64,000 nt of DNA, from the NCBI RefSeq assembly GCF_001602525.1, contig NZ_LSYT01000011.1, positions 62,001 to 126,000 of the forward strand, in the 5' to 3' direction. Under the pieces are notes generated by a model. The model did not search any database, was not told where the DNA came from, and worked only from the letters and a program-made list of their open reading frames with translations. Within the stretch, counting starts at the first letter, position 1. Every line of letters begins with the position of its first letter. Source of the stretch: Flavobacterium chilense (GTDB lineage: Bacteria > Bacteroidota > Bacteroidia > Flavobacteriales > Flavobacteriaceae). This document shows, piece after piece, positions 1 through 10,152 of this stretch. The position numbers and the translations under genes were made by a program.

Positions 1-1215
1 ATGGGAATCGGAGGTGCCGTTACTGATGCAAGTGCCGAAATTTTCGCGAAACTTTCAAAAGAAAAACAAACAGAATTTTTAAATGCTTATTACGATACTC
101 AAAAAGGAATAGGTTATACATTGCTAAGAACAACGATTCAAAGTTCAGATTTTAGCAGTGCAAGTTATTCTTATATTGAAGAAGGAGATAAGGATTTAAA
201 AACCTTTTCGATTGAACACGACAGACAATATCGCATTCCATTAATAAAACAAGCCATTAAAACAGCCGGGGGAAAATTAGTAACCTATGCTACTCCTTGG
301 TCACCAAATGCTTTTATGAAAAGCAATAAAAATGTGCTAAAAGGCGGAACATTACTTCCAGAGTTTTATCAGCCCTGGGCTAATTTCTATGCAAAATTTA
401 TTAAAGCTTACGAAAAAGAAGGAATTCCTATTTGGGGAACCTCTGTTCAAAATGAGCCAATGGCAACACAAACCTGGGAATCATGTTTGTATACTGCGGA
501 ACAAGAGAGAGATTTTCTAAAAAAATATTTAGGCCCAACACTTAAAAAAGAAGGCCTGGATAAAGTAAAAATTATTGCCTGGGATCACAATCGTGATTTA
601 ATGGTACAAAGAGCAAATGTAATTTTCTCAGATCCTGAAGCTTCAAAATATGTTTGGGGAATTGGATTTCACTGGTATGAAACCTGGACAGGAGCACAGC
701 CAATGTTTGAAAATGTTGCCAGAGTACACGAAGCATATCCGGATAAAAAGCTGATGTTTACAGAGGGCTGCGTCGAAAGATTTGATGCTGCTAAATACCA
801 ATTCTGGCCAAACGCAGAAAGATACGGAACATCAATGATCAATGATTTCAACAACGGAACCGTAGGCTGGACAGACTGGAATATTCTTTTGGATCAGTTT
901 GGAGGACCAAATCATGTGGGTAATTTTTGCTTTGCCCCAATTCATGCCGATACAACAACAGGTGAATTAATTTATACACCTTCGTATTATTACATCGGAC
1001 ATTTTTCAAAATTCATTCGTCCAAATGCTGTTCGTGTGAGTACTTCAGTGAGCAGAAGTTATTTGCAAAGTACTTCATTCCTGAATACTGATGGTAAAAT
1101 GTCAACCGTAGTGATGAATCATACAGATAACGAAATCACTTATAATTTAATAATTGCTACTCAGAAAACAGTAGTAAAAATACCGGCTCACGCCATACAA
1201 ACATTAGTATATTAA
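1..1215 (+). CDS. GH30 family glycoside hydrolase (5' end outside window)
   Basis: This is a glycoside hydrolase family 30 enzyme, probably an exported beta-glucanase or glucosylceramidase-type enzyme. The visible 404 residues align along their whole length with the complete GH30 gene that follows. The first in-window Met lines up with an internal Leu of that paralogue (before GIGGA), so roughly 85-90 N-terminal residues, including any signal peptide, lie outside the window. The acid/base Glu is in QNEPM (visible residue 152) and the nucleophile Glu in FTEGC (visible residue 255). The C-terminal beta-sandwich is present. The gene heads a same-strand run of carbohydrate enzymes and is followed by a strong terminator. 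Family assignment is firm; the substrate is inferred from context. Confidence 0.9.
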   Translation: MGIGGAVTDASAEIFAKLSKEKQTEFLNAYYDTQKGIGYTLLRTTIQSSDFSSASYSYIEEGDKDLKTFSIEHDRQYRIPLIKQAIKTAGGKLVTYATPWSPNAFMKSNKNVLKGGTLLPEFYQPWANFYAKFIKAYEKEGIPIWGTSVQNEPMATQTWESCLYTAEQERDFLKKYLGPTLKKEGLDKVKIIAWDHNRDLMVQRANVIFSDPEASKYVWGIGFHWYETWTGAQPMFENVARVHEAYPDKKLMFTEGCVERFDAAKYQFWPNAERYGTSMINDFNNGTVGWTDWNILLDQFGGPNHVGNFCFAPIHADTTTGELIYTPSYYYIGHFSKFIRPNAVRVSTSVSRSYLQSTSFLNTDGKMSTVVMNHTDNEITYNLIIATQKTVVKIPAHAIQTLVY

Positions 1216-1231
1216 TTTATTTTGTTAGTTG

Positions 1232-1263
1232 TAAGGGCTATTTATTTAGCCCTTATTTTTTTA
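1232..1263 (+). terminator. Rho-independent terminator after first GH30 gene
   Basis: A 9-bp perfect stem (TAAGGGCTA pairing with TAGCCCTTA) with a 6-nt loop is followed by a run of T. It sits 17 bp after the stop codon, so the next GH30 gene may be expressed separately or only by read-through. Confidence 0.8.
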
Positions 1264-1282
1264 AATAGAATCTAGAAATACA

Positions 1283-2746
1283 ATGAAATCAACCCATAAA
1301 ATTTTAATAATTCCAATATTAATTCTGCAATTAAGTTGTTCTTCATCAAAGACTGTAGCCGATTCTACTGTTGCTAAATCCAAACCAAACTCAAAAATTA
1401 GTGTTTATACCACTGCAGAAAATACCAATTTAAGATTATCATTATCCAATGATTTAATCTCAACTTCACAACAAACAAATTCAACCGTTTCTATTACAAT
1501 AGATCCGGCAAAAACATACCAGACTTTTCTGGGAATTGGAGGTGCAATTACAGATGCGAGCGCTGAAGTCTTTGCCAGATTATCTCCAAAAAAGCAACAG
1601 GAATTCCTTACCGCTTATTATGATAAAAACAAAGGAATTGGCTACTCTTTAGCCAGAACAAATATTCATAGTTGCGATTTTAGCAGCGAAAGTTATACCT
1701 ATGTTCAGGAAGGAGACAAAGATTTAAAAACCTTCAATATTGATCATGATAGAAAATACAGAATACCACTAATTAAAAAAGCAATTGAAACAGCCGGCGG
1801 GAAAATAACCTTATTTGCAAGTCCATGGAGTCCCCCAGCTTTTATGAAAGACAATAATGATATTTTGCACGGCGGCGTTTTATTGCCTGAATTTGCTCAG
1901 TCGTGGGCCAATTATTATGCAAAATTTATAAAGGCATATGAAAAAGAAGGAATCCCTGTTTGGGGATTAACCATTCAGAATGAGCCAATGGCAAAACAAA
2001 GATGGGAATCCTGCATTTATACTCCGGAAGCCGAAAGAGATTTTCTGAAAAACTTTCTGGGACCAACCCTTGAAAAGGAAGGTCTGGGGTCAAAAAACAT
2101 TATCATCTGGGATCATAATCGTGGAGATATGTTAGTAACACGAGCCAATCTGGTTTTCTCAGATCCCGAAGTTTCAAAATATGCATGGGGAATTGGATTT
2201 CACTGGTATGAAACCTGGAACGGAGGAACACCAAAATTCGAATCAGTTGCCGAAGTTCATAAAGCCTTTCCAAACAAAAACTTAATTTTTACAGAAGGCT
2301 GTATTGAAAAATTTGATGCCGGTAAGTTCCAGTTTTGGGGAAATGCGGAGCGATACGGATTAAACATGATCAATGATTTTAATAACGGAACCGTCGCCTG
2401 GACAGATTGGAATATTCTGTTAGATCAAAACGGAGGACCAAATCATGTAGGTAACTTTTGTTTTGCACCCATTCACGGAGATACTTCAAAAGATGAGTTA
2501 ATATATACACCAATGTATTACTATATAGGTCATTTGTCAAAATTTATCAGACCAAATGCAAAACGAATCGAAGCAACGATCAGCGACAAAACGTTGCTAA
2601 GTACCACGTTTAAAAATACAGACGGAAAAATTGCGACCATTATCATGAATTCATCTGATAAAGAAGTGATTTACAGCATCACAAACAATAAGCAGAAAAC
2701 AACCATTATAATACCGGCACATGCCATGCAAACTCTGGAATATTAG
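1283..2746 (+). CDS. GH30 family glycoside hydrolase, lipoprotein
   Basis: This is a complete GH30 enzyme of 487 residues. The N-terminus is a lipoprotein signal peptide ending in LQLSC, so the protein should be lipid-anchored, on the cell surface or in the periplasm. The (beta/alpha)8 catalytic domain starts near residue 70, with acid/base Glu234 in QNEP and nucleophile Glu338 in TEGC, and a small beta-sandwich completes the C-terminus. It is a close tandem paralogue of the preceding gene. In Bacteroidota, GH30 enzymes next to GH3 enzymes commonly degrade beta-1,6-glucan (subfamily GH30_3). I infer that role here; beta-glucosylceramidase or xylanase activity cannot be excluded from sequence alone. 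Confidence 0.92.
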   Translation: MKSTHKILIIPILILQLSCSSSKTVADSTVAKSKPNSKISVYTTAENTNLRLSLSNDLISTSQQTNSTVSITIDPAKTYQTFLGIGGAITDASAEVFARLSPKKQQEFLTAYYDKNKGIGYSLARTNIHSCDFSSESYTYVQEGDKDLKTFNIDHDRKYRIPLIKKAIETAGGKITLFASPWSPPAFMKDNNDILHGGVLLPEFAQSWANYYAKFIKAYEKEGIPVWGLTIQNEPMAKQRWESCIYTPEAERDFLKNFLGPTLEKEGLGSKNIIIWDHNRGDMLVTRANLVFSDPEVSKYAWGIGFHWYETWNGGTPKFESVAEVHKAFPNKNLIFTEGCIEKFDAGKFQFWGNAERYGLNMINDFNNGTVAWTDWNILLDQNGGPNHVGNFCFAPIHGDTSKDELIYTPMYYYIGHLSKFIRPNAKRIEATISDKTLLSTTFKNTDGKIATIIMNSSDKEVIYSITNNKQKTTIIIPAHAMQTLEY

Positions 2747-2782
2747 AGTTTTAATTATGAAACATTAATTTAAAAGTTTAAA

Positions 2783-5050
2783 ATGAAAAACACTAAGTTG
2801 CTAATACTGGCTCTCTTAATTTACGGGTCAGCATGGAGTCAGGAAGCAAAAAATAAAAAATCAGCGATAGACGCAAAGGTCTCAGAGTTATTGTCGAAAA
2901 TGACACTTGAAGAAAAAGTGGGGCAAATGACTCAGATCACCGTAACCATATTTGAAGATCCCGCCAAACCAGGATATTTCGACGCCGCAAAGCTGAAACA
3001 AGGAATTCAGGATTATCATATTGGATCTATTTTGAATGTACCAAATCCCGGAGCGCCAACTCTAAAAAGATGGCAGGAAACACTAACTGCAATTTCAAAC
3101 GAAGCAAACAAAACCAGACTTAAAATTCCGGTTTTATATGGTATCGATGCCATTCATGGAGCAAGTTATACTGCAGGAGCAACTTTGTTTCCGCAACAAA
3201 TAGGTTTAGCGGCGACTTTTAATACTGATCTGGTAAAACGTGGAGCAGAAATTTCGGCTTATGAAACTAGAGCATCCTCAATTCCATGGGTTTTTTCGCC
3301 AGATTTAGATTTTCCGAGAAATCCTGCTTGGTCAAGAATGTGGGAATCATTTGGAGAAGATGCCTATTTATCTTCAAGAATGGCGGTTGCTCTGGTAGAT
3401 GGCTTTGAAGGAAACAACAATGTAGGTTCTAAATATAGTGTTGCTTCTTGTATGAAACATTATATTGGATATGGCAGTACCACAACAGGAAAAGACAGAA
3501 CACCAAGTATTATTCCGGAGAGGATTTTAAGACAATATGATTTAACCATTTATCAGGCAGCTATCAATGCCGGAGCAAAAAGTGTTATGGTAAGTTCAGG
3601 CGAAATCAACGGAACTCCGGTGCATTCAAGCAAACATCTGATTACCGATATTCTTAAAAAAGAACTTGGTTTTCAGGGCGTAGTTGTTACAGACTGGAAA
3701 GATATAATCTATTTGTATACCAGACATAAAGTAGCTGAATCTAAACGTGATGCAGTTCGTATTGCTGTAATGGCAGGAATCGATATGAGTATGGTTCCCG
3801 AAGAATTTTCTTTTTATACCGATTTAGTTGATTTGGTAAAAAAAGGCGAAGTACCTGTTTCAAGAATTGATGATGCCGTTACCCGAATTCTAAGAATGAA
3901 GTTTGAATTGAATTTGTTTGAGAATTCAGTTGCAAACCTCAAGGATTATCCAAAATTTGGATCACCGGAACACATTCAGGAAGCGTATAATACAGCAGCA
4001 GAATCTATTACTTTGTTAAAAAACAATGCAGCTGTTTTACCATTAAACAAAAACGAAAAAATCTTAGTGACAGGGGCGACAGCTAATAGCATGAAATATT
4101 TAAACGGTGGCTGGTCATATACCTGGCAAGGTGAAAATTCAGATACATATGCCGCTGATAAATTTACTATTCTGGAAGCCTTTCAAAATAAATTAGGAAA
4201 AGAAAATGTACTCTATACACCAGGTGCAGATCTTGAAAAAGAAGACGATACCGAAATTCAGAAAGCTGTAGAACTGGCAAAAACAGCTTCTAAAATTGTT
4301 TTGTGTCTGGGTGAGAAAAATTACACCGAAACTCCCGGCGATATCAGCAATCTGTATATGAGTGCATCACAAATAAAATTAGCTTTGGCTTTAGCAAAAT
4401 TAAATAAACCAATCGTTTTAGTTTTAAACGAAGGAAGACCAAGATTAATTAGCGATTTCGAAGACAAAATGAGTGCTGTAATTCAGTGTTACCTTCCGGG
4501 GAATGAAGGAGCGAGAGCTTTGGTAGATATTTTATACGGAGATGTAAACCCAAGCGGAAGATTACCTTATAACTATCCAAAATACCCTAATTCATTAGAA
4601 AAATACAATAGAAAATACACAGAAAGTATTTCTGAAAATGAGCAGAATAACGATGCCAAATACGAGAAAAGTTATTCGCCTCAGTTTGAGTTTGGAACAG
4701 GATTATCATACACCACTTTTACGTATTCAAATTTAAAAATTGACAAAACCGAAATCAATACTACAGACGAAGTAAATGTTTCTGTTGATGTTACAAATTC
4801 AGGATCAAAAGCAGGAAAAGAAGCTGTTTTATTGTATTTGTCAGACAATGTGGCGAGTATTACACCGGAAGTTAAAGCATTAAAAAGATTCGAAAAAATT
4901 AGCCTGAATCCAAACGAAACCAAAACAGTAAAATTCACCTTAAATCAAAAAGATCTGCAATTTGTAAATGAAGATTTAAAATGGATTTCTGAAAAAGGGA
5001 CTTTTACAATTCAAATCGCTAATCAAAAAAAGGATTTTCTGTTAAAATAA
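2783..5050 (+). CDS. GH3 family beta-glucosidase, exported
   Basis: This is a glycoside hydrolase family 3 enzyme of 755 residues that should release glucose from the non-reducing ends of beta-gluco-oligosaccharides. A signal peptide of about 20 residues ends near GSAWSQ. The TIM-barrel domain contains KHYIGYG, and the nucleophile is Asp304 in VVTDWKD. The alpha/beta sandwich domain follows (about residues 400-600), then a fibronectin-III-like domain from about 650. It lies 36 bp after the GH30 gene with no terminator between, so the two are probably co-transcribed. It would act on products of the GH30 and GH5 enzymes in the periplasm. Confidence 0.93.
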   Translation: MKNTKLLILALLIYGSAWSQEAKNKKSAIDAKVSELLSKMTLEEKVGQMTQITVTIFEDPAKPGYFDAAKLKQGIQDYHIGSILNVPNPGAPTLKRWQETLTAISNEANKTRLKIPVLYGIDAIHGASYTAGATLFPQQIGLAATFNTDLVKRGAEISAYETRASSIPWVFSPDLDFPRNPAWSRMWESFGEDAYLSSRMAVALVDGFEGNNNVGSKYSVASCMKHYIGYGSTTTGKDRTPSIIPERILRQYDLTIYQAAINAGAKSVMVSSGEINGTPVHSSKHLITDILKKELGFQGVVVTDWKDIIYLYTRHKVAESKRDAVRIAVMAGIDMSMVPEEFSFYTDLVDLVKKGEVPVSRIDDAVTRILRMKFELNLFENSVANLKDYPKFGSPEHIQEAYNTAAESITLLKNNAAVLPLNKNEKILVTGATANSMKYLNGGWSYTWQGENSDTYAADKFTILEAFQNKLGKENVLYTPGADLEKEDDTEIQKAVELAKTASKIVLCLGEKNYTETPGDISNLYMSASQIKLALALAKLNKPIVLVLNEGRPRLISDFEDKMSAVIQCYLPGNEGARALVDILYGDVNPSGRLPYNYPKYPNSLEKYNRKYTESISENEQNNDAKYEKSYSPQFEFGTGLSYTTFTYSNLKIDKTEINTTDEVNVSVDVTNSGSKAGKEAVLLYLSDNVASITPEVKALKRFEKISLNPNETKTVKFTLNQKDLQFVNEDLKWISEKGTFTIQIANQKKDFLLK

Positions 5051-5062
5051 ACCATTGTATAT

Positions 5063-5089
5063 CCTGCAAGGTTTTTAAAATCTTGCAGG
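5063..5089 (+). terminator. Hairpin between GH3 and GH5 genes
   Basis: An 8-bp perfect stem (CCTGCAAG with CTTGCAGG) has an 11-nt loop and is followed by an AT-rich stretch with only a weak T-run. It is a possible intercistronic terminator or mRNA-stability hairpin inside the glycan cluster. Confidence 0.45.
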
Positions 5090-5131
5090 TATTTTAAGCG
5101 TATGAAAACGCATTAAGTTAAAAAGAAGAGC

Positions 5132-6874
5132 ATGAAAAAAATAATTATCACATTACAACTATTACTTTCTATTACCGCTTTTGGGCAAGGATTTTTGCAC
5201 AGAGACGGACAAAATATTGTAGATGGTAACGGAAAAAACATAATATTAAGAGGACTTGGAGTAGGCGGCTGGATGGTGCAGGAAGGATATATGTTGCAGA
5301 CACAGCCATTTGCAAGTCCGCAATATGTTATCAGACAAAAAATTCAGGACGTTATCGGAGAACAGGGAACCAAAGAGTTTTATGCCGCTTACAAAGCAAA
5401 CGGAATCACAAAACGCGATGTTGATTCACTTGCAGCCTGGGGTTTTAATTCTATTCGTTTACCAATGCATTATAACCTGTATACACCACCAATTCAGGAA
5501 GAAAAAAATGGTGAAATCACCTGGATAGAAGAAGGTTTTACCATTACAGACAATTTACTGAAATGGTGTGCCGAGAATAAAATGTACCTTATTTTAGATT
5601 TGCATGCTGCTCCGGGCGGACAAGGAAATGATGCTGCAATTTCGGATTACGATACTACAAAACCATCACTTTGGCAAAGTGAAGCCAATCAGAAAAAAAT
5701 GATTGCTTTATGGAAAAAACTGGCTTCACGTTATAGAGATAATCCCTGGATTGGTGCCTACGACATCATCAACGAACCCAACTGGAATTTTACAGGAACC
5801 AATAAAAATGGTTGTGATGAAAACTCAAACGGACCTTTAAGAGAATTAATGGTTCAGGTTACAAAAGCCATTCGTGAAGTCGATACCAACCATTTAATTT
5901 TTATTGAAGGAAACTGTTGGGGAAATAATTACAACGGAATTTTTCCTTTATGGGATGATAATATGGCGTTGAGTTTTCATAAATACTGGAACTACAATAC
6001 TAAAGAATCAATCAAAAAAATGTTGGATTACAGAACCCAATATAATGTGCCAATCTGGTTGGGAGAAAGTGGAGAAAACTCCAATGTTTGGTTTAAAGAC
6101 GCCCTGACATTAGTAGAAAGCAATAATATTGGATGGGCTTTCTGGCCAATGAAAAAAATCGAAAATATTGCAGGAGTAACTTCAGTAACCAAAATTCCGG
6201 AATACGATGTTTTATTAAAATACTGGAAAGACGGAGGTCAAAAACCATCAGCTGATTTCGCGAAAAAAGCATTAATGAAAATGGCAGATAATTACAAAAT
6301 GGAAAACGTAACAGTTAAGCCAGATGTAATCGATGCAATGTTCAGACAAGTTCAGACAAATGATACCAAACCCTATAAAAAGCATTTGATTCCCGGAAAA
6401 ATTGCAGCAACTCAGTATGATTTAGGAACAAATGGCTATGCCTATCTGGATAAAGATTTTGTAAACTACAGAGTAGAAACCGGAAAATTTGAAGACTGGA
6501 ACAAAGGAAATACAATGCGAAATGACGGTGTCGATATTTTGCCATGCAAAGATGCAGGATCAAACGGTTATCAGGTTTCGTTTATTGAAGACGGAGAATG
6601 GTTGCAGTTTACTGCACAGGTTAAAAAACAAGGGAAATACAAAGTAGCTATTCGCTATTCAAGTGAAAACTTAGAAGGAAAGCTGTATCTGGAAACTGAA
6701 AACGGAAAGAAATCAGAAACCATTACGCTTCCTGCAACAGGAGGAAATGAAAAATGGAAAACGATTATTTTATCTGGTGTAGCTTTAGATGCCGGTACAA
6801 ATAAAATTAAAGTAGTTTTTGAAAAAGGTGGCTTCAATCTGAACTATTTAGATTTTACAGAAAGCAAAAAATAA
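5132..6874 (+). CDS. GH5 family glucanase with C-terminal CBM6-like domain
   Basis: This is a secreted glycoside hydrolase family 5 enzyme of 580 residues. A signal peptide (about residues 1-19) precedes the GH5 barrel. Landmarks are LRGLGVGGW near the N-terminus, the acid/base Glu in DIINEPNW and the nucleophile Glu in WLGESGE. The last roughly 150 residues look like a family 6 carbohydrate-binding module (IEDGEWLQFTAQV followed by alternating beta strands). The LRGLGVGGW start resembles exo-beta-1,3- and beta-1,6-glucanases of GH5, which fits the GH30 and GH3 neighbours. The exact subfamily cannot be read by eye. Start chosen at the ATG with the signal peptide. Confidence 0.88.
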   Translation: MKKIIITLQLLLSITAFGQGFLHRDGQNIVDGNGKNIILRGLGVGGWMVQEGYMLQTQPFASPQYVIRQKIQDVIGEQGTKEFYAAYKANGITKRDVDSLAAWGFNSIRLPMHYNLYTPPIQEEKNGEITWIEEGFTITDNLLKWCAENKMYLILDLHAAPGGQGNDAAISDYDTTKPSLWQSEANQKKMIALWKKLASRYRDNPWIGAYDIINEPNWNFTGTNKNGCDENSNGPLRELMVQVTKAIREVDTNHLIFIEGNCWGNNYNGIFPLWDDNMALSFHKYWNYNTKESIKKMLDYRTQYNVPIWLGESGENSNVWFKDALTLVESNNIGWAFWPMKKIENIAGVTSVTKIPEYDVLLKYWKDGGQKPSADFAKKALMKMADNYKMENVTVKPDVIDAMFRQVQTNDTKPYKKHLIPGKIAATQYDLGTNGYAYLDKDFVNYRVETGKFEDWNKGNTMRNDGVDILPCKDAGSNGYQVSFIEDGEWLQFTAQVKKQGKYKVAIRYSSENLEGKLYLETENGKKSETITLPATGGNEKWKTIILSGVALDAGTNKIKVVFEKGGFNLNYLDFTESKK

Positions 6875-7067
6875 GCTTAAAAATAAAGAGAAGCAACATC
6901 TTTTCGCAGGTAATGGTATAGAATTTTGAAAAACTAATTATCGCCATAGTACACATGATAAATTTGATACTGATTATAATAGAGTATATAATTAACATTG
7001 TTTTGAAGTTAATTTTTTTCTTTAAGGCTATTGAAATGGTAGCTTTACAGCATTAAAATTTTTTAAC

Positions 7068-7907
7068 ATGAAAAAGACAAACGTAATTTTTTTAGCAGTA
7101 ATGCTACTTCTTGTAAGTACTCCGTTCTATGGTCAGAATTTAAAAATCATGACTTATAATATTCGATTAGATGTTGCTTCTGATGGAGAAAATGCCTGGC
7201 CAAATCGTAAAGATTATTTTGCCTCGCAAATTCAATTTTACAGTCCGGATATTTTTGGAGTTCAGGAAGCAACACCAAATCAGGTTACAGATATCGCTTT
7301 GGCATTGCCAAAATATAACAAGTTTGGAATAGGAAGAGAAGAAAAAGGAACAGGTGAAGCCTGTACGATTTACTATAAAAAAGATCGTTTTCAGGTGCAG
7401 GAATCAAACACGTTTTGGTTATCCGAAACACCGGATAAAGTTTCAAGAGGCTGGGATGCTGCCTGCAATAGAGTTTGTACCTATGGATTGTTTAAAGATT
7501 TGAAAACCAATAAAGTATTTTGGATTTTTAACCTGCATCTCGATCACATGGGAGAAGTAGCCAGAGTAAAAGGTGTAGAATTGGTTCTTTCGAAAATAGC
7601 AGCATTAAATACAAATAAGTTGCCTGTTTTTTTAATGGGAGATTTTAATTCAGAACCGGATACTAAACAAATTGTAACCATTAAAAAAGTAATGGATGAT
7701 ACCAAAGATGTTTCGAAAGAAAAACCTTTTGGACCATCAGGAACTTTTAACGATTTTAAACATAATGAACCTGTTACCTTATTATTAGATTATATATTCA
7801 TCTCTAAAAACAGCGGACTAACGGTTCAAAAGCATGCAGTTCTAAGTGATTCAAAAGATTTAAAATATCCGTCAGATCATTTGCCTGTTTTAATAGAAAT
7901 TAATTAA
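7068..7907 (+). CDS. Endonuclease/exonuclease/phosphatase (EEP) family protein, exported
   Basis: This is an EEP-fold phosphodiesterase or phosphatase of 279 residues with a signal peptide (about residues 1-22). Catalytic motifs are MTYNIR, GVQEAT, HLDHMGEVAR, GDFNSEPD and the terminal SDHLPV, which together form the metal site and His/Asp pair. It has full length for the family. Exported EEP proteins are frequent passengers in Bacteroidota polysaccharide-utilisation loci, where their substrate is mostly unknown. It lies 6 bp upstream of the second GH3 gene, so the two are almost certainly one operon. Confidence 0.85.
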   Translation: MKKTNVIFLAVMLLLVSTPFYGQNLKIMTYNIRLDVASDGENAWPNRKDYFASQIQFYSPDIFGVQEATPNQVTDIALALPKYNKFGIGREEKGTGEACTIYYKKDRFQVQESNTFWLSETPDKVSRGWDAACNRVCTYGLFKDLKTNKVFWIFNLHLDHMGEVARVKGVELVLSKIAALNTNKLPVFLMGDFNSEPDTKQIVTIKKVMDDTKDVSKEKPFGPSGTFNDFKHNEPVTLLLDYIFISKNSGLTVQKHAVLSDSKDLKYPSDHLPVLIEIN

Positions 7908-7913
7908 ACAAGA

Positions 7914-10139
7914 ATGAAAAAATTAACCACATTTACCCTGTTGATGTTATCGTTTTTTGCGACCGCTCAACAAGAAACAATAGATCAAAAAGTAAATGCT
8001 CTATTAAAAAAAATGACCATTGAAGAGAAAATTGGTCAGCTCAATCAGTATACAGGAGATAATTCTGCAACGGGACCGATTACCATAAACCCGAACAAAC
8101 AAGCCGAAATAAAAGCCGGAATCGTAGGTTCGATGTTAAATATTATTGGAACAAAATATACCAGACAATATCAGGAACTGGCGATGCAGTCACGACTTAA
8201 AATTCCGTTGTTATTTGGTCAGGATGTGATTCACGGTTACAAAACCACTTTTCCAATTCCGTTAGCCGAGGCTGCAAGTTGGGATTTAGCTGCAATTGAA
8301 CTGGCGGCAAGAGTTGCGGCTACAGAAGCTTCTGCAAGCGGAATTCACTGGACTTTTGCACCGATGGTAGATATTGGCCGTGATCCGCGTTGGGGAAGAG
8401 TCATGGAAGGTGCCGGAGAAGATACCTATCTGGGCTCTAAAATTGCTTATGCCCGCGTAAAAGGTTTTCAGGGAAACAAACTGGGTGATCTAAATTCAGT
8501 TATGGCTTGCGTTAAACACTTTGCCGCTTATGGCGCAGCTGTTGGCGGAAGAGATTATAACTCTGTAGACATGAGCGAAAGAATGTTGTGGGAAACTTAT
8601 TTACCTCCCTTCAAAGCAGCATTAGATGCCGGAGCAGCAACATTCATGAATTCCTTTAATGATCTAAACGGAATTCCTGCTACAGGGAATGCTCATTTGC
8701 AACGTGACATCCTAAAAGGAAAATGGAATTTTCAGGGTTTTGTAGTTTCAGACTGGGGATCGATTGGCGAAATGGTAGCGCATGGTTATTCGAAAGATCT
8801 TAAAGCTGCGGCGCTTTCTGCCATTACAGCGGGAAGTGATATGGATATGGAAAGTAATGCTTACCGATATAATTTAGCCGAATTAGTGAAAGAAGGAAAA
8901 GTATCTGTTGATTTAATTGATGATGCGGTTAAACGTATTTTACGCAAGAAATTTGAATTAGGTTTATTTGAAGATCCATACAGATATTCAGATCAAAAAA
9001 GAGCAGATAAAGCCCTGAATGATCCTGAACACAGAAAAGCAGCCCTTGATGTAGCACAAAAAAGTATCGTTTTATTAAAAAATGAAAATGAAACGTTACC
9101 ATTTTCTAAAAACCTGAAAACAATCGCTTTTATTGGACCAATGGTTAAAGAATACAAAGAAAACATGGGATTTTGGTCTGTAGAATTACCAGAAGTAGAT
9201 TATAGCAAATGGATCGTTTCGCAATGGGATGGTTTACAAAATAAAGTAGGCAAAAACACCAAATTGCTATACGCTAAAGGTTGTGATGTTGACGGAAACA
9301 ACAAAGATGGTTTTGCTGAAGCAGTTGAAACAGCCAAACAAGCCGACGTTGTAATTTTGAGTATTGGAGAAAGACGCGATATGAGCGGAGAAGCAAAAAG
9401 TCGTAGTGATCTTCATTTACCGGGTGTTCAGGAAGATTTGGTAAAAGCAATTCAGGCAACAGGAAAACCAGTTGTAGTTTTGGTAAATGCAGGAAGACCT
9501 TTAATTTTTAACTGGACAGCAGACAATGTTCCGGCAATTGTATACACCTGGTGGTTAGGTACAGAAGCAGGAAATGCAATCGCTAATGTTTTATTTGGAG
9601 ATTACAATCCATCTGGAAAATTACCAATGACTTTCCCGAGAGAAGTAGGGCAGATACCAATTTACTACAATCATTACAGTACAGGAAGACCAGCGAAAAA
9701 TGAAGATTCTAAAAATTATGTTTCTGCTTACATTGATTTAAAAAACTCACCTAAATTTCCTTTTGGATATGGATTGAGTTATACCAAATTCAACTATTCT
9801 GATTTGAAATTGTCTTCGACAAAAATGAGAAATAACGAGACCATTAAAGTTTCCTTTCAATTATCAAATGTTGGAAAAGTAGCAGGAGAAGAAGTTGTAC
9901 AATTATATTTAAAAGATAAATTTGGATCTGTAGTAAGACCGGTTTTAGAATTGAAAGATTTCCAGAAAGTGAAATTAAATGCAGGAGAATCTAAAACCAT
10001 CGAATTTACAATTGACAAAGAGAAACTTTCGTTCTACAATAACAAATTAGACTGGGCAGCAGAACCGGGAGATTTTGAAGTAATGATTGGAGCTTCATCA
10101 GCAGATATCAAATTAAAATCTGATTTTGAATTGCTTTAA
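7914..10139 (+). CDS. bglX: GH3 family beta-glucosidase, BglX-like
   Basis: This is a periplasmic beta-glucosidase of 741 residues, the usual length of BglX. A signal peptide (ending FFATAQ) precedes the barrel with RDPRWGRVMEGAGED, KHFAAYGA and the nucleophile Asp280 in VVSDWGS. The sandwich domain and a C-terminal fibronectin-III-like domain are complete. Its best-preserved motifs are much more BglX-like than those of the upstream GH3 paralogue, suggesting the two have different substrate ranges. It ends the glycan cluster at a bidirectional terminator. Confidence 0.93.
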   Translation: MKKLTTFTLLMLSFFATAQQETIDQKVNALLKKMTIEEKIGQLNQYTGDNSATGPITINPNKQAEIKAGIVGSMLNIIGTKYTRQYQELAMQSRLKIPLLFGQDVIHGYKTTFPIPLAEAASWDLAAIELAARVAATEASASGIHWTFAPMVDIGRDPRWGRVMEGAGEDTYLGSKIAYARVKGFQGNKLGDLNSVMACVKHFAAYGAAVGGRDYNSVDMSERMLWETYLPPFKAALDAGAATFMNSFNDLNGIPATGNAHLQRDILKGKWNFQGFVVSDWGSIGEMVAHGYSKDLKAAALSAITAGSDMDMESNAYRYNLAELVKEGKVSVDLIDDAVKRILRKKFELGLFEDPYRYSDQKRADKALNDPEHRKAALDVAQKSIVLLKNENETLPFSKNLKTIAFIGPMVKEYKENMGFWSVELPEVDYSKWIVSQWDGLQNKVGKNTKLLYAKGCDVDGNNKDGFAEAVETAKQADVVILSIGERRDMSGEAKSRSDLHLPGVQEDLVKAIQATGKPVVVLVNAGRPLIFNWTADNVPAIVYTWWLGTEAGNAIANVLFGDYNPSGKLPMTFPREVGQIPIYYNHYSTGRPAKNEDSKNYVSAYIDLKNSPKFPFGYGLSYTKFNYSDLKLSSTKMRNNETIKVSFQLSNVGKVAGEEVVQLYLKDKFGSVVRPVLELKDFQKVKLNAGESKTIEFTIDKEKLSFYNNKLDWAAEPGDFEVMIGASSADIKLKSDFELL

Positions 10140-10152
10140 AAATTCAACAATA

